This document shows positions 18,415 through 27,834 of a stretch of 64,000 nucleotides of DNA, piece by piece. The notes beneath the pieces were generated by a model, which saw nothing but the letters and a program-made list of their open reading frames with translations, had not been told where the DNA came from and did no database searches. The position numbers and the translations under genes were made by a program. The first letter of the stretch is position 1, and each line of letters opens with the position of its first letter. The stretch is from Phototrophicus methaneseepsis (GTDB lineage: Bacteria > Chloroflexota > Anaerolineae > Aggregatilineales > Phototrophicaceae): NCBI RefSeq assembly GCF_015500095.1, contig NZ_CP062983.1, positions 930,001 to 994,000 on the forward strand, written 5' to 3'.

Positions 18415-18927
18415 TTACGGGGCATCTTGGGCAGCTTCAATCGCCTGCTGGTAGAGTACAAAGCACGTCGCCTGCCGGATTTCGCCCAGGTGGTAGGCAC
18501 TGTGAACGATTATACCGAGTACATCTGATAGTTCGCGTTCGCCTTCCCAGTTTTCATAGTTATCCAGCTCCGCCATCACGCGATCATAAGACTCTCGCAG
18601 CATAGTGACAATAACGGCCCATTCTTCTGGCGTTACAGTGCCGACTGTCTCCCAGATTTCCTTCCAATTTACCTTTTCGTCCCAGGTTTTATCCTTCAAG
18701 GATTTGTAGACGACATCCAGGTAAAAGCGTGTATGGGCCACATGGGCGGCAATGGTCGCACATGCTTGTGTGACCGGGCGTGATGCCTGGTCTGCATCAA
18801 TGTTTGCAATCGTCTCAAACAAAGATGTGCCTTTATCCAGGTACATGCCATGTACTTCTTCAAACGTCTCTTTCAGTGCTATCCTGAAGCCGTAAACCAC
18901 ACTTTCTATTGCAATCTGTTGGCTCAT
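18415..18927 (-). CDS. DinB-like four-helix protein
   Basis: The 170-residue all-helical protein carries the spaced histidines of the DinB/YfiT superfamily: AAHVAHTRFY near residue 66 and IVHSAYHLGEIRQ near 140, which together can hold one metal ion. Members are metal-dependent thiol transferases or stress proteins of mostly unknown substrate. GAGGG precedes ATG 18927. It is monocistronic as far as I can see. Confidence 0.8.
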   Translation of the reverse strand: MSQQIAIESVVYGFRIALKETFEEVHGMYLDKGTSLFETIANIDADQASRPVTQACATIAAHVAHTRFYLDVVYKSLKDKTWDEKVNWKEIWETVGTVTPEEWAVIVTMLRESYDRVMAELDNYENWEGERELSDVLGIIVHSAYHLGEIRQATCFVLYQQAIEAAQDAP

Positions 18928-19043
18928 TATACCCTCGTATGATACATCTGTTCTACTTATAGAGGGTATGCTATTCCAGGGCCATGTGCAATAGGCCTGT
19001 TAGTGAATGCTCATGTTTTTTGGTCTTTTGACGTTGTTTTAGC

Positions 19044-20162
19044 TTATGAGCCAGCGGCAAAGTGGAAGATGAAATCACTGGCATTGCCCGTTAAAAATTC
19101 TGGGAAGTTGCGGCCATCATGCGCCGGGAAGCGCTCCGTGACATCAAAGCGATCTGGATTGACCCACAGTTCATCCCCGTAGTTATAGCGGAATGCATCG
19201 AAGTAGTTTTCAACGATGGCGAGCGTAGCTTTATCGCAGGTGCCGCTGCTGCCACATCCCTGCACGTCATCCAGGGAGCCAAAGACCAGTCGTTCTATGG
19301 TGGCGATTTGCTCGGCTTCGTCGATCATATAGAGGTTAAATGTGGGGTCGTGGAGCTGCCAGCGCTGTGTATCTGGGTTGAAGACTTCAATCATAGTATG
19401 TTGGTTGATGTAACCAGGATCGTAGCCGAACAAGAAAACGAGGCGGCTCTCGATGCCGAGTTCTGCCAGAATAGTGTGCATCGCCGTCGTCATGCCATCA
19501 CACCATAGGCCCGGCCCCTGGTCGATTCTCCCCTCAGCATAGTCGATCATCATCTGGGCCGCATCGGCGTAGCTGGCCTGGAATCGCTCATAAGCTGAGG
19601 TGGCGTTGTCCTGGCCGATATGGGTATGCTCATGGACGAAGTTGCGCAAAAAATGCAGCATCTCGGTCGTATTATCGAAGTCCTGCGCCATCAGATATGA
19701 TGCCATCTCGGAGCGTTCGCTCTCCGGGATAGGGATAAGTGGCATCCGGCGCACGCGCTGTAAGGTCTGCGGCGCGCTCCATTCGCTGATCATGCTCCCG
19801 AAGCCGCCGTCTTCGTTTGTGCGCAGTGCGGCCACCTGCCAATGAAAATCTCCCATGTCACGCCCGTAGCTGTCGATGGGTTCCTGCACGCTGATGGCAT
19901 TGGTTTCTGTCCATATTTCGCGGAAGTCGTCGCTATTTTCGCCATACCAGAGGCGCACGACATAGCGCTCATCGGGGGCTAGCTCACGCCACTGCCAGCG
20001 GATGTCAAAATCTGGCTGTACGAATAGGCCCTCATCGACAGCAGCCATTGGCTGCGGGCGTGCGGGTGGCTCCGGCGGAGCTGGTGTCGCTGTTCCCGCG
20101 GGCGTGCAGGCGGCGATAAGTGCCACTATCAACACCATCCAGATCATACGCAGCATGAGCAT
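19044..20162 (-). CDS. Lipoprotein with transglutaminase-like domain
   Basis: From ATG 20162 the protein begins with a lipobox signal (about 20 residues ending IAACTPAG), so it is likely lipid-anchored outside the cytoplasm. A Pro-rich linker leads to a fibronectin-like strand region (about 50-140) and a transglutaminase-like domain with Cys in GLWCDGMTTAMH (near 227), His in INQHTMIEVF (near 257) and Asp in WQLHDPTFN (near 273). This Cys-His-Asp triad supports a cysteine-type peptidase or amide-exchange activity. A longer frame exists (to 20240), but its N-terminus overlaps the neighbour's terminator. Confidence 0.82.
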   Translation of the reverse strand: MLMLRMIWMVLIVALIAACTPAGTATPAPPEPPARPQPMAAVDEGLFVQPDFDIRWQWRELAPDERYVVRLWYGENSDDFREIWTETNAISVQEPIDSYGRDMGDFHWQVAALRTNEDGGFGSMISEWSAPQTLQRVRRMPLIPIPESERSEMASYLMAQDFDNTTEMLHFLRNFVHEHTHIGQDNATSAYERFQASYADAAQMMIDYAEGRIDQGPGLWCDGMTTAMHTILAELGIESRLVFLFGYDPGYINQHTMIEVFNPDTQRWQLHDPTFNLYMIDEAEQIATIERLVFGSLDDVQGCGSSGTCDKATLAIVENYFDAFRYNYGDELWVNPDRFDVTERFPAHDGRNFPEFLTGNASDFIFHFAAGS

Positions 20163-20206
20163 TCTCTCGTCAGATGAACAGATGAAAGCGCTATTATAGA
20201 CAGAGA

Positions 20207-20236
20207 AGCAAAAAGGGCACAGCATACTGTGCCCTT
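20207..20236 (-). terminator. Terminator of the VWA-protein gene
   Basis: AAGGGCACAG (20213-20222) pairs with CTGTGCCCTT (20227-20236). On the minus strand the stem is followed by TTTTTGCTTC, 26 bp after the stop at 20262. Confidence 0.85.
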
Positions 20237-20261
20237 CCAATGACTTTATAACAGCGTCGGT

Positions 20262-21644
20262 TTAGCTATCTGCCAGGATTTGATCGACAGCATAGCCGAG
20301 GTCGCGCAATGTCTGGATCATATAGACGCCGTCGGATTGAGCAGCATAACGGTGCATATCGCTATCACCTGTGCCCCACTCACGCGACGATTCCGGGCAG
20401 AACCAGAATAAACGCCGTGCTTTGCGCTGTAAATCGCTATGAATATCCAGGCGCGGATCATTGAAGTTGTTGCGTCCATCACCGAGCACAATCACTGTGG
20501 TGCGATGATCAATCGTGCTCATATGGCGCTCTTTGAAGGTGTTGAGGCTGTTACCCAGGTCTGTGTTATAAGAGCCAGATGGGTTGTTCATCATGATCTG
20601 AGCGACAGCAGTTGGCATATCCGCTTGATTAATGTCAGACGTCACATCGACCATATCCGAGATGAAGATGAAGCTGTTCGTGCGGCGTACATGGTCCTGT
20701 AATTCGTAGACCAGCGTCAGGAAGAACTCGACCATCTGCCGCATGGAGGTGCTTAAATCGCAGATGAGCACTAAGCTGGGCTTTTTGTGGCGCTTGCGAT
20801 GCGTAATTTCAATAGGGGTGCCCCCATAGCGCATATTGGCGCGCAGCGTGCGGCGTGGGTCGAAGTTGCCATTATTGGCGCGCTTCTGGCGCAGTGCGGC
20901 ACGGCTCTTGAGGCGGGCCGCCAGACGGCGCACCTCATCGCGCATATCGTCAATATCACCAGGACCCAGATGCTTTAGCGGGACATCCATTAAATCGGGC
21001 CGCTGACGTGGCTCCTGCTCGGCCATGCGCTCAGCCAAGGATTGCCCTGCAAAGTCGCTGATTTGCTCTGAGAGGCCCTGCATATTTTGCTGCATCATCT
21101 CGGCCAGTTGTTCCAGCGCTTCATCGCTCATGCCCATCTCACTGAGCATTTGCAGCAGCGCTTCCATCATCTTGCCCATTTGCTCCATGCCAGATTGCTG
21201 CATCATGCGCCGCTCGAACCAGCGCCGCTGATACATCTCGCTGCCATTCTCCAAGCCGGACATCTGCCCCATCTGGTCAAGCTGCTCATCGCTGAAGGGC
21301 TGGCCGTTCATTAACTGCTGCATCAACTGTTTGAGCGCGTCCATATCGCCCATGAGCGACTGCATGGCCTGTTGCAGCATCTGCTTTTGCTCTTCGCTCA
21401 TTTGCTCGTTGATATTTTCAAGAGGCGGCTTGTTGCTTTTAAAAAAGAGAGGGAAGAAATAGTCGAACGTGGGTTGGTCATGATGTTCTTTGACGAGTGT
21501 GGTGCGCAGGGTGGTCTTGAAGTTCATCATATCGCCGATGCCAATTGTATTGACGCCCTGCATGGCGTCGTGGCTTTCCGCCACGCTGATACGAACCCCG
21601 GCGGCCCGCAGCGCGCGGATAAAATCGACCATCCGTTTTTCCAT
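20262..21644 (-). CDS. CoxE-like VWA-domain protein
   Basis: From ATG 21644 (GTGAGG 9 nt upstream) this is a 460-residue soluble protein. Residues 1-85 are the conserved start of CoxE-like proteins (FIRALRAAGVRISVAES). Residues 85-200 are remarkably Met/Gln-rich, with repeated short helices. The VWA domain begins about 285 with LVLICDLSTSMRQMVEFF, where DLSTS is a metal-ion (MIDAS) site, and includes TTVIVLGDGRNN. CoxE-like VWA proteins usually work with a MoxR AAA+ ATPase in maturing enzymes; no MoxR gene is visible here. GTG at 21657-21659 is an alternative start. Confidence 0.88.
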   Translation of the reverse strand: MEKRMVDFIRALRAAGVRISVAESHDAMQGVNTIGIGDMMNFKTTLRTTLVKEHHDQPTFDYFFPLFFKSNKPPLENINEQMSEEQKQMLQQAMQSLMGDMDALKQLMQQLMNGQPFSDEQLDQMGQMSGLENGSEMYQRRWFERRMMQQSGMEQMGKMMEALLQMLSEMGMSDEALEQLAEMMQQNMQGLSEQISDFAGQSLAERMAEQEPRQRPDLMDVPLKHLGPGDIDDMRDEVRRLAARLKSRAALRQKRANNGNFDPRRTLRANMRYGGTPIEITHRKRHKKPSLVLICDLSTSMRQMVEFFLTLVYELQDHVRRTNSFIFISDMVDVTSDINQADMPTAVAQIMMNNPSGSYNTDLGNSLNTFKERHMSTIDHRTTVIVLGDGRNNFNDPRLDIHSDLQRKARRLFWFCPESSREWGTGDSDMHRYAAQSDGVYMIQTLRDLGYAVDQILADS

Positions 21645-21804
21645 AAGGGTTTGCCTCACGACTATGGTATGGTCAGCATAGCGGATTTTGGGGCCTCATA
21701 CAAGCAAATTGGCCTGGGACTAACCATCTGTATAGGTTTGGAGAAGTGCTGCGTGCTGTGGACTGAGTGCTGAGTCTGTTTGCGTGAGCATCGCAAAAGC
21801 ATTT

Positions 21805-21836
21805 GAACCACTAAGGCACAAAGAGCACAAAGCAAG
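21805..21836. repeat. Purine-rich interspersed sequence (left)
   Basis: ACCACTAAGGCACAAAGAG and its surroundings resemble short AG-rich intergenic sequences that recur in several environmental bacterial genomes. A related stretch lies at 22774-22805 on the other side of an AT-rich gene. Confidence 0.4.
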
Positions 21837-21887
21837 TTGGTTTTGAGTCGTTGGTTGTTGGTTTTTAGTGCTGTGCTTCTGAGTTAA

Positions 21888-22715
21888 TTACTCGTAGTGA
21901 GATTGGAATTGGGGAATTGGGAGCGTTAAATCATGATATTCATGTTCATGATCAGCAATGAACATCATAACTTGCTGTAATACATGAGCCGATAGTTGTA
22001 CATTTAAGTCTTGCCATAGTTGTCTATGAATTCTGAAATTTGCTTCTACGCTCAGCCATCCGTAGAGGAGTGTCCCAAAGAGTGTTGCCTTATCCCAATT
22101 CAATTCACCGGACTTAACATTCTCGATATATTGTTTTACTTGCAATTTTTCGTGTGTACGTTTGAACAGAATCTTAAGCAACATATGTTGATCTGTAGGC
22201 TCTAATTGTAATGACCCAAACTTTGGCAGAATAATGCCTGGATTATCCAGCATAGATTGCCAATCATTCTTCAGATCATCCAGCGCATTTGCTGGTAACA
22301 CTGTCTCCAGATCAATTTCCGATTCACCGACAACTTGCATAATGTAGTGTCTAAACAGGTGACCTAAAGAAGTAATTGACTGGATTTGATCGTCTTCATA
22401 GACATTATGAGTTGTGTTACCCCACTCAACTATGTCCGAAAAGTAGTCTTTTTCTTTTAGCAGTTCAATGACTTCGTGAAACGTTACTTTGACTTTCTGT
22501 TCAATCAAATAATTCGGAAACCTGAATTCTGTATTCCACTCCTGGTTAAAGTAGCCAACAATAAAATCACGTAATACACTTTGAATATCCTCACTTGGAT
22601 GAAGTTGAAAATTCATAAAATGATGAATTTGTGTGAAGCTACTTAGACTGAGAAGTTGAAATATATATAGCCAAAGTGAGTTTATATCTTTCGGATTTGA
22701 GCTTAGATTTTCCAT
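21888..22715 (-). CDS. AT-rich hypothetical protein
   Basis: The 275-residue protein is soluble, mostly helical, and rich in Gln, His and Leu. It has no motif I recognise. Its DNA is visibly richer in A and T than the genes on both sides, and AG-rich interspersed sequences lie on either flank, so recent acquisition is likely. ATG 22715 has no strong ribosome site. There is no linked partner gene. Confidence 0.6.
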   Translation of the reverse strand: MENLSSNPKDINSLWLYIFQLLSLSSFTQIHHFMNFQLHPSEDIQSVLRDFIVGYFNQEWNTEFRFPNYLIEQKVKVTFHEVIELLKEKDYFSDIVEWGNTTHNVYEDDQIQSITSLGHLFRHYIMQVVGESEIDLETVLPANALDDLKNDWQSMLDNPGIILPKFGSLQLEPTDQHMLLKILFKRTHEKLQVKQYIENVKSGELNWDKATLFGTLLYGWLSVEANFRIHRQLWQDLNVQLSAHVLQQVMMFIADHEHEYHDLTLPIPQFQSHYE

Positions 22716-22773
22716 GATTTTCTGAATTCACCGAGTTGTTTTTCATACGTTGAATACTGCTACACCCTCTGAT

Positions 22774-22805
22774 CCTCCGTTTCTCTGCTTCTCTGCGTTG
22801 AAGTC
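22774..22805. repeat. Pyrimidine-rich interspersed sequence (right)
   Basis: CCTCCGTTTCTCTGCTTCTC followed by TGCGTTGAAG is of the same style as the left flank (reversed) and as the CTCTGCGT-type intergenic sequences common in some environmental genomes. Confidence 0.4.
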
Positions 22806-22816
22806 GAGCAACACAC

Positions 22817-24706
22817 TTATGGCATCACAGGCTGAGGGGCATCTACAAACAGATGGTACCATGTCTCTAATGTGAGCAGTGCCCACAGCCGATAGCCATG
22901 ATCGCGCTGGCCGGATTCATGCTCTGTGATGAGCTTTTCGACAGCAGGCATACTCAGCAGGCCGCGCTGACGGGCTTGCTGGCTGAGCAGCACATCGCGC
23001 ACGAGGCCGCTATCCTGCCTGAGCCATGCGCCCAGGGGCGCGCCGAAGCCGTGCTTCTTGCGGTCGATGATGGCATCCGGCAGTAGGCCACGCGCCACTT
23101 CTTTGAGGATGTATTTGGTATTACGGCCATTCAGCTTGAGGTTGAGCGGCACCCGCGCCGCCAGCTCGACAAGTTCATGATCCATGAATGGGGCGCGTGC
23201 TTCCAGCGAGGCCGCCATGCTGCAGCGGTCCGCCTTGATGAGCAAATCGTCCGGTAGATACGTGGTCATATTGGCGTACAGGATGGCGCTTAAATCGGGA
23301 TCGCCGCCGATGAAGCCCGCGAAATGCGCCCCGCCGATGTCCCGCTGCTGCGTCAATTGTTGCACCTGTTCCGCATCGAATAAGCGCACCCAATCGAAGT
23401 AGGCATAAGCTAGCGGCTGGCTGGCCCCGCGCACGAAGCGACCCGCACGCTTGAGCCGGTTAGCATAGCCTGTGCCTTCTGGCAGCGCACCGAGCAGGCC
23501 TGAGGCCATTTGCCACAACGGCCTGGGAATCATACCGAGCTTTTGAACCAGTGTCGCGGCGTAGAAGCGATCATAGCCTGCGAACAATTCATCGCCACCA
23601 TCCCCCGTGAGCGCGACCGTCACATGCTGCCGGGTCAATTCACTGACCAGAAACGTCGGAATCGCGCTGCTATCAGCGAAGGGAGCGTCATAATGCCATA
23701 CCAGCTTAGGCAGCAGGTCCATAGCGTGCGGCTCGACTATGAAGGCAGTGTGATCCGTGCCCAGATAATCGGCCACCTGCCGAGCATAAATCGTCTCGTC
23801 GAAGCTGTCCTCACCCGCAAAGCCAATGCTGAATGTCTTGACGGTGTGGTTTGTCTCACGCTGCATCAACGCCACAATCAGGCTGCTATCCAACCCACCG
23901 CTGAGGAAGGCCCCTAATGGCACATCAGCGATTAAGCGCAGACGCACCGCTTCTAAGAGCGCTTCGCGTATTTGCGGCACCCAGTCGGCAGCTTGAGCAC
24001 TGCGATCAGCGGGCGCGATTTGCGGTGGCTGCCAGTAGGGTTGGACGCCGATTTTTCCTGTGGCGGCATTCAGCAGCAGGGTATGCCCCGGTTGCAGGGC
24101 GTGAATATGCTTAAAGGCAGTTTGTGGCGCGGGAATATAACCATAGCTGAGGTAAAGCGCCAGATTGTGCGGATCGTCTAAAATGGACTGGCGCGGCACA
24201 CGTGGATGCCGCAGCAGGGCTTTTATTTCGCTGGCGAAGACGAAGGTCTGCGCATCGTAGTAATAGTAGATCGGCTTCTGGCCCATACGGTCACAGGCCA
24301 GCAGCAGCTTTTCCTGAGCCGCATCCCAGGCGGCGAAGGCGAATTGACCTCGTAGATGCTTGGGAGCGTCTGTGCTGTGATCTTCATACAGGTGCGCGAT
24401 GGTCTCACCGTCCCCACCTGTGCGGAAGGTGTGACCCTTCGCCGTGAGCTGCTGGCGCAGTGCCTGAAAATTGTATATCTCGCCATTGAAGACGACGGTA
24501 ACCTGTTGATCTTCATTGTAAAGAGGCTGTGGGCTGCCTGCGACATCAATGATGCTCAGGCGGCGCATGGCTAACCCGATGTGGTCGGCAAGGTGATACC
24601 CGGCGTCATCCGGTCCGCGATGAAAGAGCGTGTCGTTCATGGCCTGGAGGGTGGCCTTTGCGACAGGCGCGCCGTCCAGATGAATCACACCACAGATGCC
24701 GCACAT
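22817..24706 (-). CDS. asnB: Asparagine synthase (glutamine-hydrolysing)
   Basis: The enzyme converts aspartate, glutamine and ATP to asparagine. The 629-residue protein begins MCGICGV; Cys2 is the glutaminase nucleophile once Met is removed. The glutamine amidotransferase domain spans about 2-190, with VFNGEIYNF and RGQFAFAAWD. The synthetase domain follows, with the ATP pyrophosphatase loop LSGGLDSSLIVALM (near 265), LTGDGGDELFAGYDRFY and RAPFMDHELVELAA. The length is typical. The start lies 9 bp after the stop of the small membrane protein gene, so both share an mRNA. Confidence 0.96.
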   Translation of the reverse strand: MCGICGVIHLDGAPVAKATLQAMNDTLFHRGPDDAGYHLADHIGLAMRRLSIIDVAGSPQPLYNEDQQVTVVFNGEIYNFQALRQQLTAKGHTFRTGGDGETIAHLYEDHSTDAPKHLRGQFAFAAWDAAQEKLLLACDRMGQKPIYYYYDAQTFVFASEIKALLRHPRVPRQSILDDPHNLALYLSYGYIPAPQTAFKHIHALQPGHTLLLNAATGKIGVQPYWQPPQIAPADRSAQAADWVPQIREALLEAVRLRLIADVPLGAFLSGGLDSSLIVALMQRETNHTVKTFSIGFAGEDSFDETIYARQVADYLGTDHTAFIVEPHAMDLLPKLVWHYDAPFADSSAIPTFLVSELTRQHVTVALTGDGGDELFAGYDRFYAATLVQKLGMIPRPLWQMASGLLGALPEGTGYANRLKRAGRFVRGASQPLAYAYFDWVRLFDAEQVQQLTQQRDIGGAHFAGFIGGDPDLSAILYANMTTYLPDDLLIKADRCSMAASLEARAPFMDHELVELAARVPLNLKLNGRNTKYILKEVARGLLPDAIIDRKKHGFGAPLGAWLRQDSGLVRDVLLSQQARQRGLLSMPAVEKLITEHESGQRDHGYRLWALLTLETWYHLFVDAPQPVMP

Positions 24707-24715
24707 CGCTGGGCG

Positions 24716-25198
24716 CTACTCCGTGCTGGTGGGCTGTGCGCCCATTTCTTGCATGGCCTGGAGGAAGGCATCCGCCGCTTTGACGACCCCCTCACGCTGT
24801 GTTTCGATCTGCTCCGCGCTGGTATCGCTCCCCGCGGGCGTCTTCTCGATCATCTTTTCCAGGTCGCGGCGGGTGCGGCTATAACGCGTATAGACGATGA
24901 AGGCTGAAGTCCCCCGGTAGCGCCCTTCAAGGTAGCGCCAGCCGAAGACCATAATGGCGATATTCAAACCAAAGGCGAGGATGCTGGTTGTAGAAGATGG
25001 AATAAACTGCGATACGATCATCGCGCCGATTGTCGCTACAAAAAAAGCGACGAGGATCGGCACCCCGAAGGTCAGGCCCAGGCGCTGGACCAGGCTGGGC
25101 AAATAAGCGCGCACTTCGTCACGGGTGCGTTCGATAGTCTTCTTCGCTCGCCGGACGACAACGTCCAGATTGCTGCTATTGGGTGCTGTCTCGCTCAT
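24716..25198 (-). CDS. Small membrane protein upstream of asnB
   Basis: The 160-residue protein has a charged N-terminus (1-35), two hydrophobic helices (about 45-66 and 72-90) and an acidic/helical C-terminal tail (100-160) with a likely short coiled coil. There are no known motifs. It lies 9 bp before asnB and is probably co-transcribed with it; a functional link is not evident. Confidence 0.7.
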   Translation of the reverse strand: MSETAPNSSNLDVVVRRAKKTIERTRDEVRAYLPSLVQRLGLTFGVPILVAFFVATIGAMIVSQFIPSSTTSILAFGLNIAIMVFGWRYLEGRYRGTSAFIVYTRYSRTRRDLEKMIEKTPAGSDTSAEQIETQREGVVKAADAFLQAMQEMGAQPTSTE

Positions 25199-25402
25199 GG
25201 TGATGGGCCATTTCTCTATGACATCATGCCCCTATGTTAACAATGAAGCCCCCCGGATAGCAGGCCCAAAATCGATTGTTCAGGTTGAGCCGCCAAGCAT
25301 TGTCGGATTTTTACGACTCTTACACATTTCTGGGCACAATTCGCCTTTATACTAGCCAAACAGGATTTAATTATCGTATTTTGATGCTTCAGGGGGCTGT
25401 TT

Positions 25403-26446
25403 ATGTTTGAATCACTGAATCTTGGTAAAGCATTTGAACTCACCCGACGTACGATGCCCATTATCCTCGTTCGTCTGGGCGCGAGTATCCTTTTCTGGTT
25501 GGTGGCTATTATTTATTTTGTGATCGTGGGGGCGGTTGCAGCGCTTATTGGCAGCGCTGTTGAATTTTTGGGCGTCCTTGTCTTTATCATCGGGATTGGT
25601 GGCATGGCGGCGCTGTATCACCTGGCGTATCGTTATGTTTTTTACATGATTAAAGCGGCACATATCGCCATCATCGCTGAACTGCTTAAGAACGACAAAA
25701 TTAAAGACAGCGGTGGTCAGCTTGCTTATGGTAAGAACTTAGTGCAAGCACGCTTCGGCGAAGTCAACGCCATGTTCGTCGTTGATGAACTTGTTTCCGG
25801 CGTGGTGCGTGGCTTTACACGGACCGTTTACAATATTGCTCGCTTCTTACCTGGCGATACGCTCGATACGCTGATCACGATCCTGAATCGCGTCATCTGG
25901 TATGCGACGACCTATATTGATGAGGCCGTCCTGGCTCGCAGCTTCTATGATGAAGGTGAAGACGTCTGGACCAATGCACGTGATGGTGTCGTCCTGTATG
26001 CGATGAAGTGGAAGCCCATCTTAAAGAATGCCATTGCGCTCATGATCTTGAGCTTCATCCCCTTCATCCTGGCCTTCATCGTCTTTTCACTGCCAGTGGG
26101 CTTGCTGCTGTCGTTGATCTCCTCCCAGCTTGCGGGCTGGTCGCTGATTATCCTGCTGCTGCTCTCCTGGCTGATTAAGGTTGCTATTGGCGATACCTTC
26201 GCTATGATCGCCATGATCACCACCTACTACCGCGAAACCAACGGCGTAGAACCCAACCCGGAGATGGCCGCTCGCCTGGATAGCATCAGCGACAAGTTTA
26301 AGGAACTGAGTGCCAAAGCTGGCGAAGCCTTCGGCTTCCGTAAAACGGCCCCGGCCACACCCACCAGCCCTGTCGCACCTTCAGCAGCACCGAGCGCCGA
26401 TACGGGCGACCTGGGTGATTTAGGACCGAAGCCAGTCACGGAATAA
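25403..26446 (+). CDS. Multi-pass membrane protein of unknown function
   Basis: The 347-residue protein has about five or six membrane helices. A pair lies at 20-85, and others are at about 208-262. A central amphipathic part (90-200) contains VVDELVSGVVRGFTRTVYN. The tail (about 300-347) is Ala/Pro-rich and probably disordered in the cytoplasm. I do not recognise a transporter family. The start ATG 25403 follows a GGGGG stretch. It is a single gene ending in a strong bidirectional terminator shared with the convergent phosphofructokinase gene. Confidence 0.75.
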   Translation: MFESLNLGKAFELTRRTMPIILVRLGASILFWLVAIIYFVIVGAVAALIGSAVEFLGVLVFIIGIGGMAALYHLAYRYVFYMIKAAHIAIIAELLKNDKIKDSGGQLAYGKNLVQARFGEVNAMFVVDELVSGVVRGFTRTVYNIARFLPGDTLDTLITILNRVIWYATTYIDEAVLARSFYDEGEDVWTNARDGVVLYAMKWKPILKNAIALMILSFIPFILAFIVFSLPVGLLLSLISSQLAGWSLIILLLLSWLIKVAIGDTFAMIAMITTYYRETNGVEPNPEMAARLDSISDKFKELSAKAGEAFGFRKTAPATPTSPVAPSAAPSADTGDLGDLGPKPVTE

Positions 26447-26481
26447 AAAGCACGCAATAACGAGCGTCTTTCATGATTATC

Positions 26482-26514
26482 AAAAGGACACGGCCATGAT
26501 GACCGTGTCCTTTT
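26482..26514. terminator. Bidirectional terminator
   Basis: AAAAGGACACGG pairs with CCGTGTCCTTTT across a 9-nt loop, between convergent genes. Confidence 0.9.
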
Positions 26515-26544
26515 AAGTTCTAGTATTCAGCTTGCAGTACCTAC

Positions 26545-27717
26545 TTAGTCGCCCAGGGAGGTCCCAAGCGAACGTGCCGTCTTAATCCAGGGATGGTCTA
26601 GGGAGACGGGGTTGCGCTGGTCTACGAGTTCCTCAAAGGGGATAGGCACGATTTGATCGCCCTTGGTGGCGACCAGCACGCCGAAAACGCCTTCTTGAAT
26701 GAGGTGGGTTGCAGCGGTACCCAGGCGCGTCGCCAAAAGACGATCCGCCGGGGAGGGGGTGCCGCCGCGCTGCACATGCCCCAGGATCGTCACGCGGGAT
26801 TCCAGGTTGGTCATGGCTTCTAGCGAGGTGGTGAGTGTTTGTGTGCTGGCGCTGATCTCTTCTTCAGCCTGTGCAATGAGCATTTTGGCGCGCGTGATGG
26901 CAGCCTTGGCTTTCTTCAAGGCTTCTTTGTCGTCAGTTTCTTTGGCCTCTGCTTTGGCTTCTTTGGCCTTTGCCAGTTCTGCTTTGGCCTTTTGCCTACG
27001 AGCGGCCGTTTCCAGCGACATAGCCCCTTCCGAAATTGCCACAATGCTGAAGTGTTTGCCGCTGTACGTCCGCTGCAAGATGGACTCCGCGACTTTGTTC
27101 ACATCATAGGGGATTTCCGGGATGAGGATGACATCTGCGCCACCTGCGATGCCGGACCCTAAAGCGAGCCAGCCCGCCCCATGACCCATAATTTCTACCA
27201 CGATGATGCGATGGTGACTGTGGGCGGTACTGTGCAGGCGATCAATCGCTTCTGAGGCGATGGTCAGGGCGGTATCAAACCCAAAGCTAATATCCGTGCC
27301 AGGGATGTCATTGTCGATCGTCTTGGGCAGCGTCATCACATTGAGGCCCTTCTGATGCAGCAGATAGGCGTTGCGCATCGTGCCGCGCCCACCCAGGCAC
27401 ACGAGGGCATCCAGGTTATTCTGATGATAGACTTCGACAATGGCATCACGCATATCCATCGTCTTGCCACCCATAGGCATTTTATGGGGTTTGTCGCGGC
27501 TTGTCCCCAGGATGGTGCCACCTAGCGTCAGGATGCCAGAGAGAGCGTTACTATCCAGCCTGACAGTGCGGTTTTCCATCAATCCCCTGAAGCCATCGCG
27601 GAAGCCGATAACGCTCATGCCATAATCACCAATGGCGGATTTACCCACTGCGCGGATTGCCGCATTCAGGCCGGGCGTATCGCCACCGGATGTCAATACG
27701 CCGATGATTTTTGTCAT
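26545..27717 (-). CDS. 6-phosphofructokinase family protein with helical insertion
   Basis: The family phosphorylates fructose 6-phosphate in glycolysis. From ATG 27717 (AGGAG 7-8 nt upstream) it has 390 residues. Family motifs are [47 protein letters not shown] and [15 protein letters not shown]. Two departures stand out: the usual GGDGS/T reads GGRGT, so the Mg-binding Asp is Arg, and MGR reads MGH. Between ISEGA and ESRVTILGH lies an extra Ala/Lys/Glu-rich stretch of about 65 residues, probably a helical hairpin. Lys in PKTIDND occurs in PPi-type and group III enzymes. The phosphate donor and even the activity are uncertain. Confidence 0.88.
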   Translation of the reverse strand: MTKIIGVLTSGGDTPGLNAAIRAVGKSAIGDYGMSVIGFRDGFRGLMENRTVRLDSNALSGILTLGGTILGTSRDKPHKMPMGGKTMDMRDAIVEVYHQNNLDALVCLGGRGTMRNAYLLHQKGLNVMTLPKTIDNDIPGTDISFGFDTALTIASEAIDRLHSTAHSHHRIIVVEIMGHGAGWLALGSGIAGGADVILIPEIPYDVNKVAESILQRTYSGKHFSIVAISEGAMSLETAARRQKAKAELAKAKEAKAEAKETDDKEALKKAKAAITRAKMLIAQAEEEISASTQTLTTSLEAMTNLESRVTILGHVQRGGTPSPADRLLATRLGTAATHLIQEGVFGVLVATKGDQIVPIPFEELVDQRNPVSLDHPWIKTARSLGTSLGD

Positions 27718-27834
27718 GAGAACTCTCCTAGTGAGTTGTTGCATGGGTCAGTGATGCGGTCGAAGGCGCTCAGTCCCTTGACGATATTGTTGACTATACC
27801 GCCTTCAATGCGGTTTGTAATGCCAGGTTCGCTA

